DNA from: Protonemura montana
Taxonomy: Eukaryota > Arthropoda > Insecta > Plecoptera > Nemouridae
Direction of reading: 5' to 3'
Length of the DNA: 64,000 nucleotides
Assembly (NCBI GenBank): GCA_947568835.1
Contig: OX387609.1
Coordinates: 562,001 to 626,000 of the forward strand
The notes under the pieces were generated by a model. It had not been told where the DNA came from. It ran no database searches and saw only the letters and a program-made list of their open reading frames with translations. Each line of letters opens with the position of its first letter. The first letter of the stretch is position 1. Shown piece by piece: positions 12,001-23,330 of this stretch. Both the position numbers and the translations under genes were made by a program.

Positions 12001-15000
12001 TCGTCTTCGTCCTCGTCTTCGTCTTCGTCCTCGTCTTCGTCTTCGTCCTCGTCTTAGTCTTCGTCCGCGTCCTCGTCCTCGTCTTCGTCTTCGTCCTCGT
12101 CTTCGTCTTCGTCCTCGTCTTCGTCTTCGTCTTCGTCTTCGTCCTCATCTTCGTCTTCGTCTTCGTCTTCGTCTTCGTCCTCGTCTTCGTCTTCGTCTTC
12201 GTCTTCGTCTTCGTCTTCGTCTTCGTCCGCGTCCTCGTCCTCGTCTTCGTCCGCGTCCTCGTCCTCGTCTTCGTCTTCGTCATCGTCCTCGTCTTCGTCT
12301 TCGTCTTCGTCTTCGTCCTCGTCTTCGTCTTCTTCTTCGTCTTCGTCTTCGTCCTCGTCTTCGTCTTCGTCTTCGTCTTCGTCCTCGTCCTCGTCCTCGT
12401 CTTCGACTTCGTCTTCGTCTTCGTCTTCGTCTTCTTCCGGTCTTCGTCTTCGTCTTCGTCCTTGTCCTCGTCTTCGTCTTCGTCTTCGTCTTCGTCCTCG
12501 TCTTCGTCTTCGTCTTCGTCCTCGTCTTCGTCTTCGTCCTCGTCTTCGTCTTCGTCTTCGTCTTCGTCCTCGTCTTCGTCTTCGTCTTCGTCCTCGTCCT
12601 CGTCTTCGTCTTCGTCTTCGTCTTTGTCCTCGTCTTCGTCTTCGTCCTCGTCTTTGTCCTCGTCTTCGTCTTCGTCCTCGTCTTCGTCTTCGTCTTCGTC
12701 CTCGTCCTCGTCTTCGACTTCGTCTTCGTCTTCGTCTTCGTCCTCGTCTTCGTCTTCGTCCTCGTCTTTGTCTTCGTCTTCGTCTTCGTCCTCGTCTTCG
12801 TCTTCGTCTTCGTCCTCGTCTTCGTCTTCGTCCTCGTCTTCGTCTTCGTCTTCGTCTTCGTCTTTGTCCTCGTCTTCGTCTTCGTCTTCGTCTTCGTCCT
12901 CGTCTTCGTCTTCGTCTTCGTCCTCGTCTTCTTCCGGTCTTCGTCTTCGTCTTCTTCCGGTCTTCGTCTTCGTCTTCGTCCTCGTCTTCGTCTTCGTCCT
13001 CGTCTTTGTCTTCGTCTTCGTCTTCGTCCTCGTCTTCATCTTCGTCTACGTCCTCGTCTTCGTCTTCGTCCTCGTCTTCGTCTTGGTCTTCGTCTTCGTC
13101 TTTGTCCTCGTCTTCGTCTTCGTCTTCGTCTTCGTCCTCGTCTTCGTCTTCGTCTTCGTCCTCGTCTTCTTCCGGTCTTCGTCTTCGTCTTCTTCCGGTC
13201 TTCGTCTTCGTCTTCGTCCTCGTCTTCGTCTTCGTCCTCGTCCTCGTCTTCGTCTTCGTCTTCGTCTTCTTCCGGTCTTCGTATTCGTCTTCGTCTTCGT
13301 CCTCGTCCTCGTCCTCGTCTTCGTCTTCGTCCTCGTCATTGTCTTCGTCTTCGTCATCGTCTTCGTCTTCGTCCTCGTCCTCGTCTTCATCTTCGTCTTC
13401 GTCTTCATCTTCGTCTTCGTCCTCGTCTTCGTCTTCGTCTTCGTCTTCGTCCTCGTCTTCGTCTTCGTCTTCGTCTTCGTCTTCGGCCTCGTCTTCGTCT
13501 TCGTCTTCTTCTTCGTCTTCGTCTTCGTCTTCGTCCTCGTCCTCGTCTTCGTCTTCGTCTTCGTCCGCGTCCTCGTCCTCGTCTTCGTCTTCGTCTTCGT
13601 CCGCGTCCTCGTCCTCGTCTTCGTCTTCGTCTTCGTCCTCGTCTTCGTCTTCATCTTCGTCTTCGTCCTCGTCTTCGTCTTCGTCTTCGTCTTCGGCCTC
13701 GTCTTCGTCTTCGTCTTCGTCTTCGTCTTCGTCTTCGTCATCGTCCTCGTCCTCGTCCTCGTCCGCGTCCTCGTCCTCGTCTTCGTCTTCGTCTTCGTCC
13801 GCGTCCTCGTCCTCGTCTTCGTCTTCGTCTTCGTCCTCGTCTTCGTCTTCGTCTTCGTCTTCGTCCTCGTCCTCGTCTTCGTCTTCGTCTTCGTCTTCGT
13901 CTTCGTCCTCGTCTTCGTCTTCGTCTTCGGCCTCGTCTTCGTCTTCGTCTTCGTCTTCGTCTTCGTCCTCGTCCTCGTCTTCGTCTTCGTCTTCGTCTTC
14001 GTCCTCATCTTCGTCTTCGTCCTCGTCTTCGTCTTCGTCTTCGTCTTCGTCCTCGTCTTCGTCTTCGTCTTCGTCTTCGTCCTCGTCTTCGTCTTCGTCC
14101 TCGTCTTCGTCTTCGTCCTCGTCCTCGTCTTCGTCTTCGTCTTCGTCCTCGTCTTCGTCTTCGTCTTCGTCTTCGTCCTCGTCTTCGTCTTCGTCTTCGT
14201 CCTCGTCTTCGTCTTCGTCCTCGTCCTCGTCTTCGTCTTCGTCTTCGTCTTTGTCCTCGTCTTCGTCCTCGTCCTCGTCTTCGTCTTCGTCCTCGTCCTC
14301 GTCTTCGTCTTCGTCTTCGTCTTCGTCTTTGTCTTCGTCTCCGTCCTCGTCTTCGTCTTCGTCCTCGTCTTCGTCTTTGTCCTCGTCTTCGTCTTCGTCT
14401 TCGTCTTCGTCTTTGTCCTCGTCTTCGTCTTCGTCTTCGTCCTCGTCTTCGTCTTCGTCTTCGTCCTCGTCTTCTTCCGGTCTTCGTCTTCGTCTTCTTC
14501 CGGTCTTCGTCTTCGTCTTCGTCTTCGTCCTCGTCTTCGTCTTCGTCCTCGTCCTCGTCTTCGTCTTCGTCTTCGTCTTCTTCCGGTCTTCGTCTTCGTC
14601 TTCGTCCTCGTCCTCGTCCTCGTCATCGTCTTCGTCTTCGTCCTCGTCATCGTCTTCGTCTTCGTCATCGTCTTCGTCTTCGTCCTCGTCCTCGTCTTCG
14701 TCTTTGTCTTCGTCTTCGTCTTCGTCCTCGTCTTCGTCTTCGTCTTCGTCCTCGTCTTCGTCTTCGTCTTCGTCTTCGTCTTCGGCCTCGTCTTCGTCTT
14801 CGTCTTCGTCTTCGTCTTCGTCTTCGTCTTCGTCCTCGTCTTCGTCTTCGTCTTCGTCCGCGTCCTCGTCCTCGTCTTCGTCTTCGTCTTCGTCCGCGTC
14901 CTCGTCCTCGTCTTCGTCTTCGTCCTCGTCTTCGTCTTCGTCTTCGTCTTCGTCTTCGTCTTCGTCTTCGTCTTCGTCTTCGTCTTCGTCCTCGTCTTCG

Positions 15001-18000
15001 TCTTCGTCTTCGTCTTCGTCCTCGTCCTCGTCCTCGTCTTCGACTTCGTCTTCGTCTTCGTCTTCGTCTTCTTCCGGTCTTCGTCTTCGTCTTCGTCCTT
15101 GTCCTCGTCTTCGTCCTCGTCCTCGTCATCGTCCTCATCATCGTCTTCGTCTTCGTCTTCGTCTTCGTCTTCTTTCGGTCTTCGTCTTCGTCCTCGTCTT
15201 CGTCTTCGTCTTCGTCCTCGTCTTCGTCCTCGTCTTCGTCTTCGTCCTCGTCTTCGTCTTCATCTTCGTCCTCGTCTTCGTCCTCGTCTTCGTCTTCGTC
15301 TTCGTCCTCGTCTTCGTCTTCGTCTTCGTCCTCGTCTTCGTCTTCGTCTTCGTCCTCGTCTTCGTCTTCGTCTTCGTCTTCGTCTTCGTCTTCGTCCTCG
15401 TCTTCGTCTTCGTCCTCGTCCTCGTCTTCGTCTTCGTCCTCGTCTTCGTCTTCGTCTTCGTCCTCGTCCTCGTCTTCGTCCTCGTCTTCGTCTTCGTCTT
15501 CGTCCTCGTCTTCGTCTTCGTCCTCGTCTTCGTCTTCGTCTTCGTCTTCGTCCTCGTCTTCGTCTTCGTCCTCGTCCTCGTCCTCGTCTGCGTCTTCGTC
15601 TTCGTCCTCGTCTTCGTCTTCGTCCTCGTCCTCGTCTTCGTCTTCGTCTTCGTCCTCGTCTTCGTCTTCGTCTTCGTCTTCGTCCTCGTCTTCGTCTTCG
15701 TCCTCGTCCTCGTCTTCGTCTTCGTCTTCGTCCTCGTCATCGTCTTCGTCCTCGTCTTCGTCTTCGTCCTCGTCCTCGTCTTCGTCTTCGTCTTCGTCTT
15801 TGTCCTCGTCTTCGTCTTCGTCCTCGTCTTCGTCCTCGTCTTCGTCTTCGTCCTCGTCTTCGTCTTCGTCCTCGTCTTCGTCTTCGTCTTCGTCTTCGTC
15901 TTTGTCCTCGTCTTCGTCTTCGTCTTCGTCTTCGTCCTCGTCTTCGTCTTCGTCCTCGTCTTCTTCCGGTCTTCGTCTTCGTCTTCGTCTTCGTCTTCGT
16001 CCTCGTCTTCGTCTTCGTCCTCGTCCTCGTCTTCGTCTTCGTCTTCGTCTTCTTCCGGTCTTCGTCTTCGTCTTCGTCTTCGTCCTCGTCCTCGTCCTCG
16101 TCTTCGTCTTCGTCCTCGTCATCGTCTTCGTCTTCGTCATCGTCTTCGTCTTCGTCCTCGTCTTCGTCTTCGTCTTCGTCTTCGTCCTCGTCTTCGTCTT
16201 CGTCTTCGTCTTCGTCCTCGTCCTCGTCTTCGTCTTCGTCCTCGTCTTCGTCTTCGTCTTCGTCTTCGTCCTCGTCTTCGTCTTCGTCTTCGTCTTCGTC
16301 CTCGTCTTCGTCTTCGTCTTCGTCCTCGTCCTCGTCCTCGTCTTCGACTTCGTCTTCGTCTTCGTCTTCGTCTTCTTCCGGTCTTCGTCTTCGTCTTCGT
16401 CTTCGTCCTCGTCTTCGTCTTCGTCCTCGTCCTCGTCTTCGTCTTCGTCTTCGTCCTCGTCTTCGTCTTCGTCTTCGTCTTCGTCCTCGTCTTCGTCTTC
16501 GTCTTCGTCCTCGTCTTCGTCTTCGTCCTCGTCCTCGTCTTCGTCCTCGTCCTCGTCTTCGTCTTCGTCTTCGTCTTCTTCCGGTCTTCCTCTTCGTCTT
16601 CGTCTTCGTCCTCGTCCTCGTCCTCGTCTTCGTCTTCGTCCTCGTCATCGTCTTCGTCTTCGTCATCATCTTCGTCTTCGTCCTCGTCCTCGTCTTCATC
16701 TTCGTCTTCGTCTTCGTCTTCGTCCTCGTCTTCGTCTTCGTCTTCGTCTTCGTCCTCGTCTTCGTCTTCGTCTTCGTCTTCGTCTTACGCCTCGTCTTCG
16801 TCTTCGTCTTCGTCTTCGTCTTCGTCTTCGTCCTCGTCCTCGTCTTCGTCTTCGTCTTCGTCCGCGTCCTCGTCCTCGTCTTCGTCTTCGTCCTCGTCCT
16901 CGTCTTCGTCTTCGTCTTCGTCCTCGTCTTCGTCTTCGTCTTCGTCTTCGTCCTCGTCTTCGTCTTCGTCTTCGTCTTCGTCTTCGTCCTCGTCTTCGTC
17001 TTCGTCTTCGTCTTCGTCCTCGTCCTCGTCCTCGTCTTCGACTTCGTCTTCGTCTTCGTCTTCGTCTTCTTCCGGTCTTCGTCTTCGTCTTCGTCCTTGT
17101 CCTCGTCTTCGTCCTTGTCCTCGTCCTCGTCTTCGTCCTCGTCATCGTCTTCGTCTTCGTCTTCTTTCGGTCTTCGTCTTCGTCCTCGTCTTCGTCCTCG
17201 TCTTCGTCTTCTTCTTCGTCCTCGTCTTCGTCTTCGTCTTCGTCCTCGTCTTCGTCTTCGTCTTCGTCCTCGTCCTCGTCTTCGTCTTCGTCCTCGTCTT
17301 CGTCTTCGTCCTCGTCCTCGTCTTCGTCTTCGTCCTCGTCTTCGTCTTCGTCCTCGTCTTCGTCTTCGTCCTCGTCTTCGTCTTCGTCCTCGTCCTCGTC
17401 TTCGTCTTCGTCCTCGTCCTCGTCTTCGTCTTCGTCCTCGTCCTCGTCTTCGTCCTCGTCCTCGTCTTCGTCCTCGTCTTCGTCTTCGTCTTCGTCTTCG
17501 TCTTCGTCTTCATCCTCGTCTTCGTCTTCGTCTTCGTCCTCGTCTTCGTCTTCGTCCTCGTCCTCGTCTTCGTCTTCGTCTTCGTCCTCGTCTTCGTCTT
17601 CGTCCTCGTCCTCGTCTTCGTCATCGTCTTCGTCCTCGTCTTCGTCTTCGACTTCGTCTTCGTCTTCGTCCTCGTCTTCGTCTTCTTCCGGTCTTCGTCT
17701 TCGTCTTCTTCCGGTCTTCGTCTTCGTCTTCGTCTTCTTCCGGTCTTCGTCTTCGTCTTCGTCCTCGTCTTCGTCTTCGTCCTCGTCTTCGTCTTCGTTT
17801 TGGTCCTCGTCCTCGTCTTCGACTTCGTCTTCGTCTTCGTCTTCTTCCGGTCTTCGTCTTCGTCTTCGTCTTCGTCCTCGTCCTCTTCTTCGTCCTCGTC
17901 CTCGTCTTCGTCCTCGTCATCGTCTTCGTCTTCGTCTTCGTCTTCGTCTTCTTTCGGTCTTCGTCTTCGTCCTCGTCTTTGTCTTCGTCTTCGTCTTCGT

Positions 18001-19231
18001 CTTCGTCCTCGTCCTCGTCTTCGTCTTCGTCTTCGTCTTCTTCCGGTCTTCGTCTTCGTCTTCATCTTCGTCTTCGTCCTCGTCCTCGTCTTCATCCTCG
18101 TCCTCGTCTTCGTCTTCGTCTTAGTCCTCGTCCTCCTCCTCGTCCTCGTCTTCGTCTTCGTCTTCGTCCTCGTCCTCGTCTTCGTCTTCGTCTTCGTCTT
18201 CGTCTTCTTCCGGTCTTCGTCTTCGTCCTCGTCTTCGTCTTCGTCCTCGTCTTCGTCTTCGTCTTCGTCCTCGTCTTCGTCTTCGTCTTCGTCTTCGTCT
18301 TCGTCCTCGTCTTCGTCTTCGTCTTCGTCTTCGTCCTCGTCTTCGTCTTCGTCTTCGTCTTCGTCTTCGTCTTCGTCTTCTTCCGGTCTTCGTCTTCGTC
18401 TTCGTCTTCGTCCTCGTCTTCGTCCTCGTCTTCGTCTTCGTCTTCGTCTTCGTCTTCGTCTTCGTCTTCGTCCTCGTCCTCGTCTTCGTCTTCGTCTTCG
18501 TCTTCATCTTCGTCTTCGTCTTCGTCCTCGTCTTCGTCTTCGTCTTCGTCTTCTTCCGGTCTTCGTCTTCGTCTTCGTCTTCGTCCTCGTCCTCGTCTTC
18601 GTTTTCGTCCTCGTCCTCGTCTTCGTCTTCGCCTTCGTCTTCGTCTTCGTCTTCGTCCTCGTCTTCGTCTTCGTCTTCGTCTTCGTCTTCGTCCTCGTCT
18701 TCGTCTTCGTCTTCGTCTTCGTCTTCGTCTTCGTCTTCGTCCTCGTCCTCGTCCTCGTCTTCGTCTTTGTCTTCGTCTTCGTCTTCGTCTTCGTCTTCGT
18801 CTTCGTCTTCTTCCGGTCTTCGTCTTCGTCTTCGTCTTCGTCCTCGTCTTCGTCTTCGTCTACGTCTTCGTCTTCGTCTTCGTCTTCGTCCTCGTCCTCG
18901 TCTTCGTCTTCGTCTTCGTCCTCGTCCTCGTCTTCGTCTTCGTCTTCGTCTTCGTCTTCGTCTTCGTCTTCTTCCGGTCTTCGTCTTCGTCTTCGTCTTC
19001 GTCCTCGTCTTCGTCCTCGTCCTCGTCTTCGTCTTCGTCTTCGTCCTCGTCCTCGTCCTCGTCTTCGTCTTCGCCTTCGTCTTCGTCCTCGTCTTCGTCT
19101 TCGCCTTCGTCTTCGTCCTCGTCCTCGTCCTCGTCCTCGTCTTCGTCCTCGTCTTCGTCTTCGTCCTCGTCATCATCTTTGTCTTCGTCTTCGTCTTCTT
19201 TCGGTCTTCGTCTTCGTCCTCGTCTTCGTCT

Positions 19232-19266
<35 letters not shown>

Positions 19267-21333
19267 TTCGTCTTCGTCCTCGTCCTCGTCTTCGTCTTCG
19301 TCTTCGTCTTCGTCTTCGTCTTCGTCTTCTTCCGGTCTTCGTCTTCGTCCTCGTCTTCGTCCTTGTCTTCGTCTTCGTCTTCTTCGTCTTCGTCTTCGTC
19401 TTCGTCTTCGTCTTCGTCTTCGTCCTCGTCTTCGTCCTCGTCTTCGTCTTCGTCCTCGTCTTCGTCTTCGTCTTCGTCCTCGTCTTCGTCTTCGTCTTCG
19501 TCCTCGTCTTCGTCCTCGTCCTCGTCTTCGTCTTCGTCTTCGTCTTCGTCCTCGTCTTCGTCTTCGTCTTCGTCCTCGTCTTCGTCTTCGTCTTCGTCCT
19601 CGTCTTCGTCTTCGTCTTCGTCTTCGTCCTCGTCTTCGTCTTCGTCTTCGTCTTCTTCCGGTCTTCGTCTTCGTCTTCGTCTTCGTCTTCTTCCGGTCTT
19701 CGTCTTCGTCTTCGTCTTCGTCCTCGTCTTCGTCCTCGTCTTCGTCTTCGTCCTCGTCTTCGTCCTCGTCTTCGTCCTCGTCTTCGTCCTCGTCTTCGTC
19801 TTCGTCTTCTTCGTCTTCGTCCTCGTCTTCGTCCTCGTCTTCGTCCTCGTCTTCGTCTTCGTCCTCGTCTTCGTCTGCGTCTTCTTCCGGTCTTCGTCTT
19901 CGTCCTCGTCTTCGTCTTCGTCCTCGTCTTCGTCTTCGTCCTCGTCCTCGTCCTCGTCTTGGACTTCGTCTTCGTCTTCGTCTTCGTCTTCTTCCGGTCT
20001 TCGTCTTCGTCTTCGTCTTCGTCTTCTTTCGGTCTTCGTTTTCGTCCTCGTCTTCGTCTTCGTCCTCGTCTTCGTCTTCGTCTTCGTCCTCGTCCTCGTC
20101 TTCGTCTTCGTCTTCGTCTTCGTCCTCGTCTTCGTCCTCGTCCTCGTCATCGTCTTCGTCTTCGTCCTCGTCTTCGTCTTCGTCTTCGTCCTCGTCTTCG
20201 TCTTCGTCCTCGTCCTCGTCTCCGTCCTCGTCTTCGTCTTCGTCCTCGTCCTCGTCTTCGTCTTCGTCTTCGTCTTCTTTCGGTCTTCGTCCTCGTCCTC
20301 GTCTTCGTCTTCGTCCTCGTCTTCGTCTTCGTCTTCGTCCTCGTCCTCGTCTTCGTCTTCGTCTTCGTCTTCGTCCTCGTCTTCGTCCTCGTCCTCGTCA
20401 TCGTCTTCGTCTTCGTCCTCGTCTTCGTCTTCGTCTTCGTCCTCGTCTTCGTCTTCGTCCTCGTCTTCGTCTTCGTCCTCGTCTTCGTCTTCGTCCTCGT
20501 CTTCGTCCTCGTCTTCGTCTTCGTCTTCGTCTTCGTCTTCGTCTTCGTCTTCGTCCTCGTCTTCGTCTTCGTCTTCGTCCTCGTCTTCGTCTTCGTCTTC
20601 GTCTTCTTCCTCGTCTTCGTCTTCGTCTTCGTCCTCGTCTTCGTCTTCGTCTTCGTCTTCGTCCTCGTCTTCGTCTTCGTCCTCGTCCTCGTCTTCGTCT
20701 TCGTCCTCGTCCTCGTCTTCGTCTTCGTCCTCGTCCTCGTCCTCGTCATCGTCCTCGTCTTCGTCTTCGTCTTCGTCTTCGTCTTCGTCCTCGTCCTCGT
20801 CTTCGTCTTCGTCTTCGTCCTCGTCCTCGTCTTCGTCCTCGTCCTCGTCTTCGTCTTCGTCTTCGTCCTCGTCCTCGTCTTCGTCCTCGTCTTCGTCTTC
20901 GTCTTCGTCTTCGTCGTCGTCCTCGTCTTCGTCTTCGTCCTCGTCCTCGTCCTCGTCCTCGTCTTCGTCTTCGTCTTCGTCCTCGTCCTCGTCCTCGTCT
21001 TCGTCCTCGTCTTCGTCCTCGTCTTCGTCCTCGTCTTCGTCTTCGTCTTCGTCTTCGTCTTCGTCTTCGTCCTCGTCTTCGTCTTCGTCTTCGTCTTCGT
21101 CTTCGTCTTCGTCTTCGTCTTCGTCCTCGTCCTCGTCTTCGTCTTCGTCTTCGTCTTCGTCTTCGTCTTCTTCCGGTCTTCGTCTTCGTCCTCGTCCTCG
21201 TCTTCGTCTTCGTCCTCGTCCTCGTCTTCGTCTTCGCCTTCGTCTTCGTCTTCGTCTTCGTCTTCGTCTTCGTCCTCGTCTTCGTCCTCGTCCTCGTCCT
21301 CGTCTTCGTCTTCGTCTTCATCCTCGTCCTCGT
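1..21333. repeat. 21 kb two-variant hexamer satellite (TCTTCG / TCCTCG)
   Basis: The stretch is an almost uninterrupted tandem of TCTTCG and TCCTCG hexamers, which differ at one T/C position and are mixed irregularly. Every hexamer carries one CpG, so CpGs recur at 6-bp spacing. At irregular intervals short spacers of the form CTTCTTCCGGTCTTCG or CTTCTTTCGGTCTTCG interrupt the phase; other single-base variants (TCATCG, TCTTAG, TCCGCG, TCGACT) occur sparsely. Because 6 is a multiple of 3 and neither hexamer creates a stop in any of six frames, ORFs above 3,000 codons appear. They encode only alternating dipeptides (Ser-Ser, Leu-Arg, Phe-Val on plus; Asp-Glu, Thr-Lys, Arg-Arg on minus), and each spacer rotates one reading into another. 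I do not call any of them genes. The left edge lies outside the window. Confidence 0.97.
4850..6660. repeat. Higher-order duplication inside the hexamer satellite (about 1,189 bp offset)
   Basis: Within the hexamer array the segments near 4850-5470 and 6039-6660 carry the same sequence of variant hexamers and rare marks. Examples are the TCTTGGTCC variant at 5055 and 6244 and the CCTCGGCTTC variant around 5326 and 6515, each 1,189 bp apart. A shorter related offset of about 400 bp occurs between about 6900-7100 and 7300-7500. This shows segmental duplication of long blocks rather than only slippage of single hexamers. Confidence 0.8.
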
Positions 21334-22690
21334 CAATTGTGTGCAGTCCCATATGATAACCAAGTTTTAAGATCCTTGTGTTCTATGCTTGTGCTTATTG
21401 CTATGTCAATTGTGTGCAGTCCCATATGATAACCAAGTTTTAAGATCCTTGTGTGCTATGCTTGTGCTTATTGCTATGTCAATTGTGTGCAGTCCCATAT
21501 GATAACCAAGTTTTAAGATCCTTGTGCGCTATGCTTGTGCTTATTGCTATGTCAACTGTGTGCAGTCCCATATGATAACCAAGTTTTAAGATCCTTGTGT
21601 GCTATGCTTGTGCTTATTGCTATGTCAATTGTGTGCAGTCCCATATGATAACCAAGTTTTAAGATCCTTGTGCGCTATGCTTGTGCTTATTGCTATGTCA
21701 ACTGTGTGCAGTCCCATATGATAACCAAGTTTTAAGATCCTTGTGTGCTATGCTTGTGCTTATTGCTATGTCAATTGTGTGCAGTCCCATATGATAACCA
21801 AGTTTTAAGATCTTTGTGTGCTATGCTTTTGCTTTTTGCTATGTCAATTGTGTGCAGTCCCATATGATAACCAAGTTTTAAGATCCTTGTGTGCTATGCT
21901 TGTGCTTATTGCTATGTCAATTGTGTGCAGTCCCATATGATAACCAAGTTTTAAGATCCGTGTGTGCTATGCTTGTGCTTATTGCTATGTCAATTGTGTG
22001 CAGTCCCATATGATAACCAAGTTTTAAGATCCTTGTGTGCTATGCTTGTGCTTATTGCTATGTCAATTGTGTGCAGTCCGATATGATAACCAAGTTTTAA
22101 GATCCTTGTGTGCTATGCTTGTGCTTATTGCTATGTCAATTGTGTGCAGTCCCATATGATAACCAAGTTTTAAGATCCGTTTGTGCTATGCTTGTGCTTA
22201 TTGCTATATCAATTGTGTGCAGTCCCATATGATAACCAAGTTTTAAGATGCTTGTGTGCTATGCTTGTGCTTATTGCTATGTCAATTGTGTGCAGTCCCA
22301 TATGATAACCAAGTTTTAAGATCCTTGTGTGCTATGCTTGTGCTTATTGCTATGTCAATTGTGTGCAGTCCCATATGATAACCAAGTTTTAAGATCCTTG
22401 TGCGCTATGCTTGTGCTTATTGCTATGTCAACTGTGTGCAGTCCCATATGATAACCAAGTTTTAAGATCCTTGTGTGCTATGCTTGTGCTTATTGCTATG
22501 TCAATTGTGTGCAGTCCCATATGATAACCAAGTTTTAAGATCCTTGTGTGCTATGCTTGTGCTTATTGCTCTGTCAATTGTGTGCAGTCCCATATGATAA
22601 CCAAGTTTTAAGATCCTTGTGTGCTATGCTTGTGCTTATTGCTATGTCAATTGTGTGCAGTCCCATATGATAACCAAGTTTTAAGATGCT
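21334..22690. repeat. 73-bp tandem satellite, about 18.6 copies
   Basis: A 73-bp unit with core GTGTGCAGTCCCATATGATA followed by ACCAAGTTTTAAGATCC repeats with near identity. Starts of the TGTGTGCAGT motif at 21338, 21411 and 21484 fix the period. Point variants such as TGTGCGCT versus TGTGTGCT recur in several units. The array joins the hexamer satellite directly at a shared GTC (CTCGTCAATTG), with no unique spacer. Confidence 0.95.
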
Positions 22691-22763
22691 TGTGGTTGTG
22701 CTTATTTGTATTTAATGCCCACGCATGTGTCGGCTAAGAAATGGAATACACTCACCACGTCAC

Positions 22764-22884
22764 GCGGAGTCAGTAGCATGTAAATCTTCAACAACGTTGG
22801 TCACCGAAGAAAGATCGCGACCGAGGGCAGTGAGGTTGATGAACTCAGCCTGTCCAATGCTTGATGACATGTCCATTGTATCCA
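22764..22884 (-). CDS. Candidate exon, unknown protein (low confidence)
   Basis: On the minus strand a pyrimidine-rich acceptor (CCTGTCTTTTCTCAG) ends at 22885 and is followed by about 40 open codons. The reading begins with two nearby ATGs and contains GQAEFINLTALGRDLSSVTN, which has a protein-like composition with alternating hydrophobic residues. A possible donor GTGACG lies at 22763, while a stronger donor (GTGAGT at 22755) lies just after an in-frame TGA. The piece could therefore be an internal exon, a last coding exon or chance. It sits between two satellites, so any downstream exons would have to lie across the 73-bp array. I do not recognise the family. The plus-strand ORF at 22725-22913 is its antisense. 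Confidence 0.25.
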
Positions 22885-22907
22885 CTGAGAAAAGACAGGC
22901 GTGCATC

Positions 22908-23330
22908 GGTTAAAACTTGGTTAAAACTTGGTTAAAACTTGGTTAAAACTTGGTTAAAACTTGGTTAAAACTTGGTTAAAACTTGGTTAAAACTTGGTTA
23001 AAACTTGGTTAAAACTTGGTTAAAACTTGGTTAAAACTTGGTTAAAACTTGGTTAAAACTTGGTTAAAACTTGGTTAAAACTTGGTTAAAACTTGGTTAA
23101 AACTTGGTTTAAACTTGGTTAAAACTTGGTTAAAACTTGGTTAAAACTTGGTTAAAACTTGGTTAAAACTTGGTTAAAACTTGGTTAAAACTTGGTTAAA
23201 ACTTGGTTAAAACTTGGTTAAAACTTGGTTAAAACTTGGTTAAAACTTGGTTAAAACTTGGTTAAAACTTGGTTAAAACTTGGTTAAAACTTGGTTAAAA
23301 CTTGGTTAAAACTTGGTTAAAACTTGGTTT
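22908..23330. repeat. 11-bp tandem satellite (GGTTAAAACTT), about 38 copies
   Basis: A near-perfect tandem of GGTTAAAACTT with one variant copy (GGTTTAAACTT) near 23107. The unit is the reverse complement of AAGTTTTAACC-type sequence found inside the 73-bp satellite 220 bp to the left, where AACCAAGTTTTAA occurs in every unit. Confidence 0.96.

Noticed and set aside
93-21429. ORFs up to 3,605 codons on both strands, overlapping in all frames
   Set aside because: They are translations of a stop-free hexamer satellite with alternating dipeptides. There is no promoter, no domain and no unique coding sequence.
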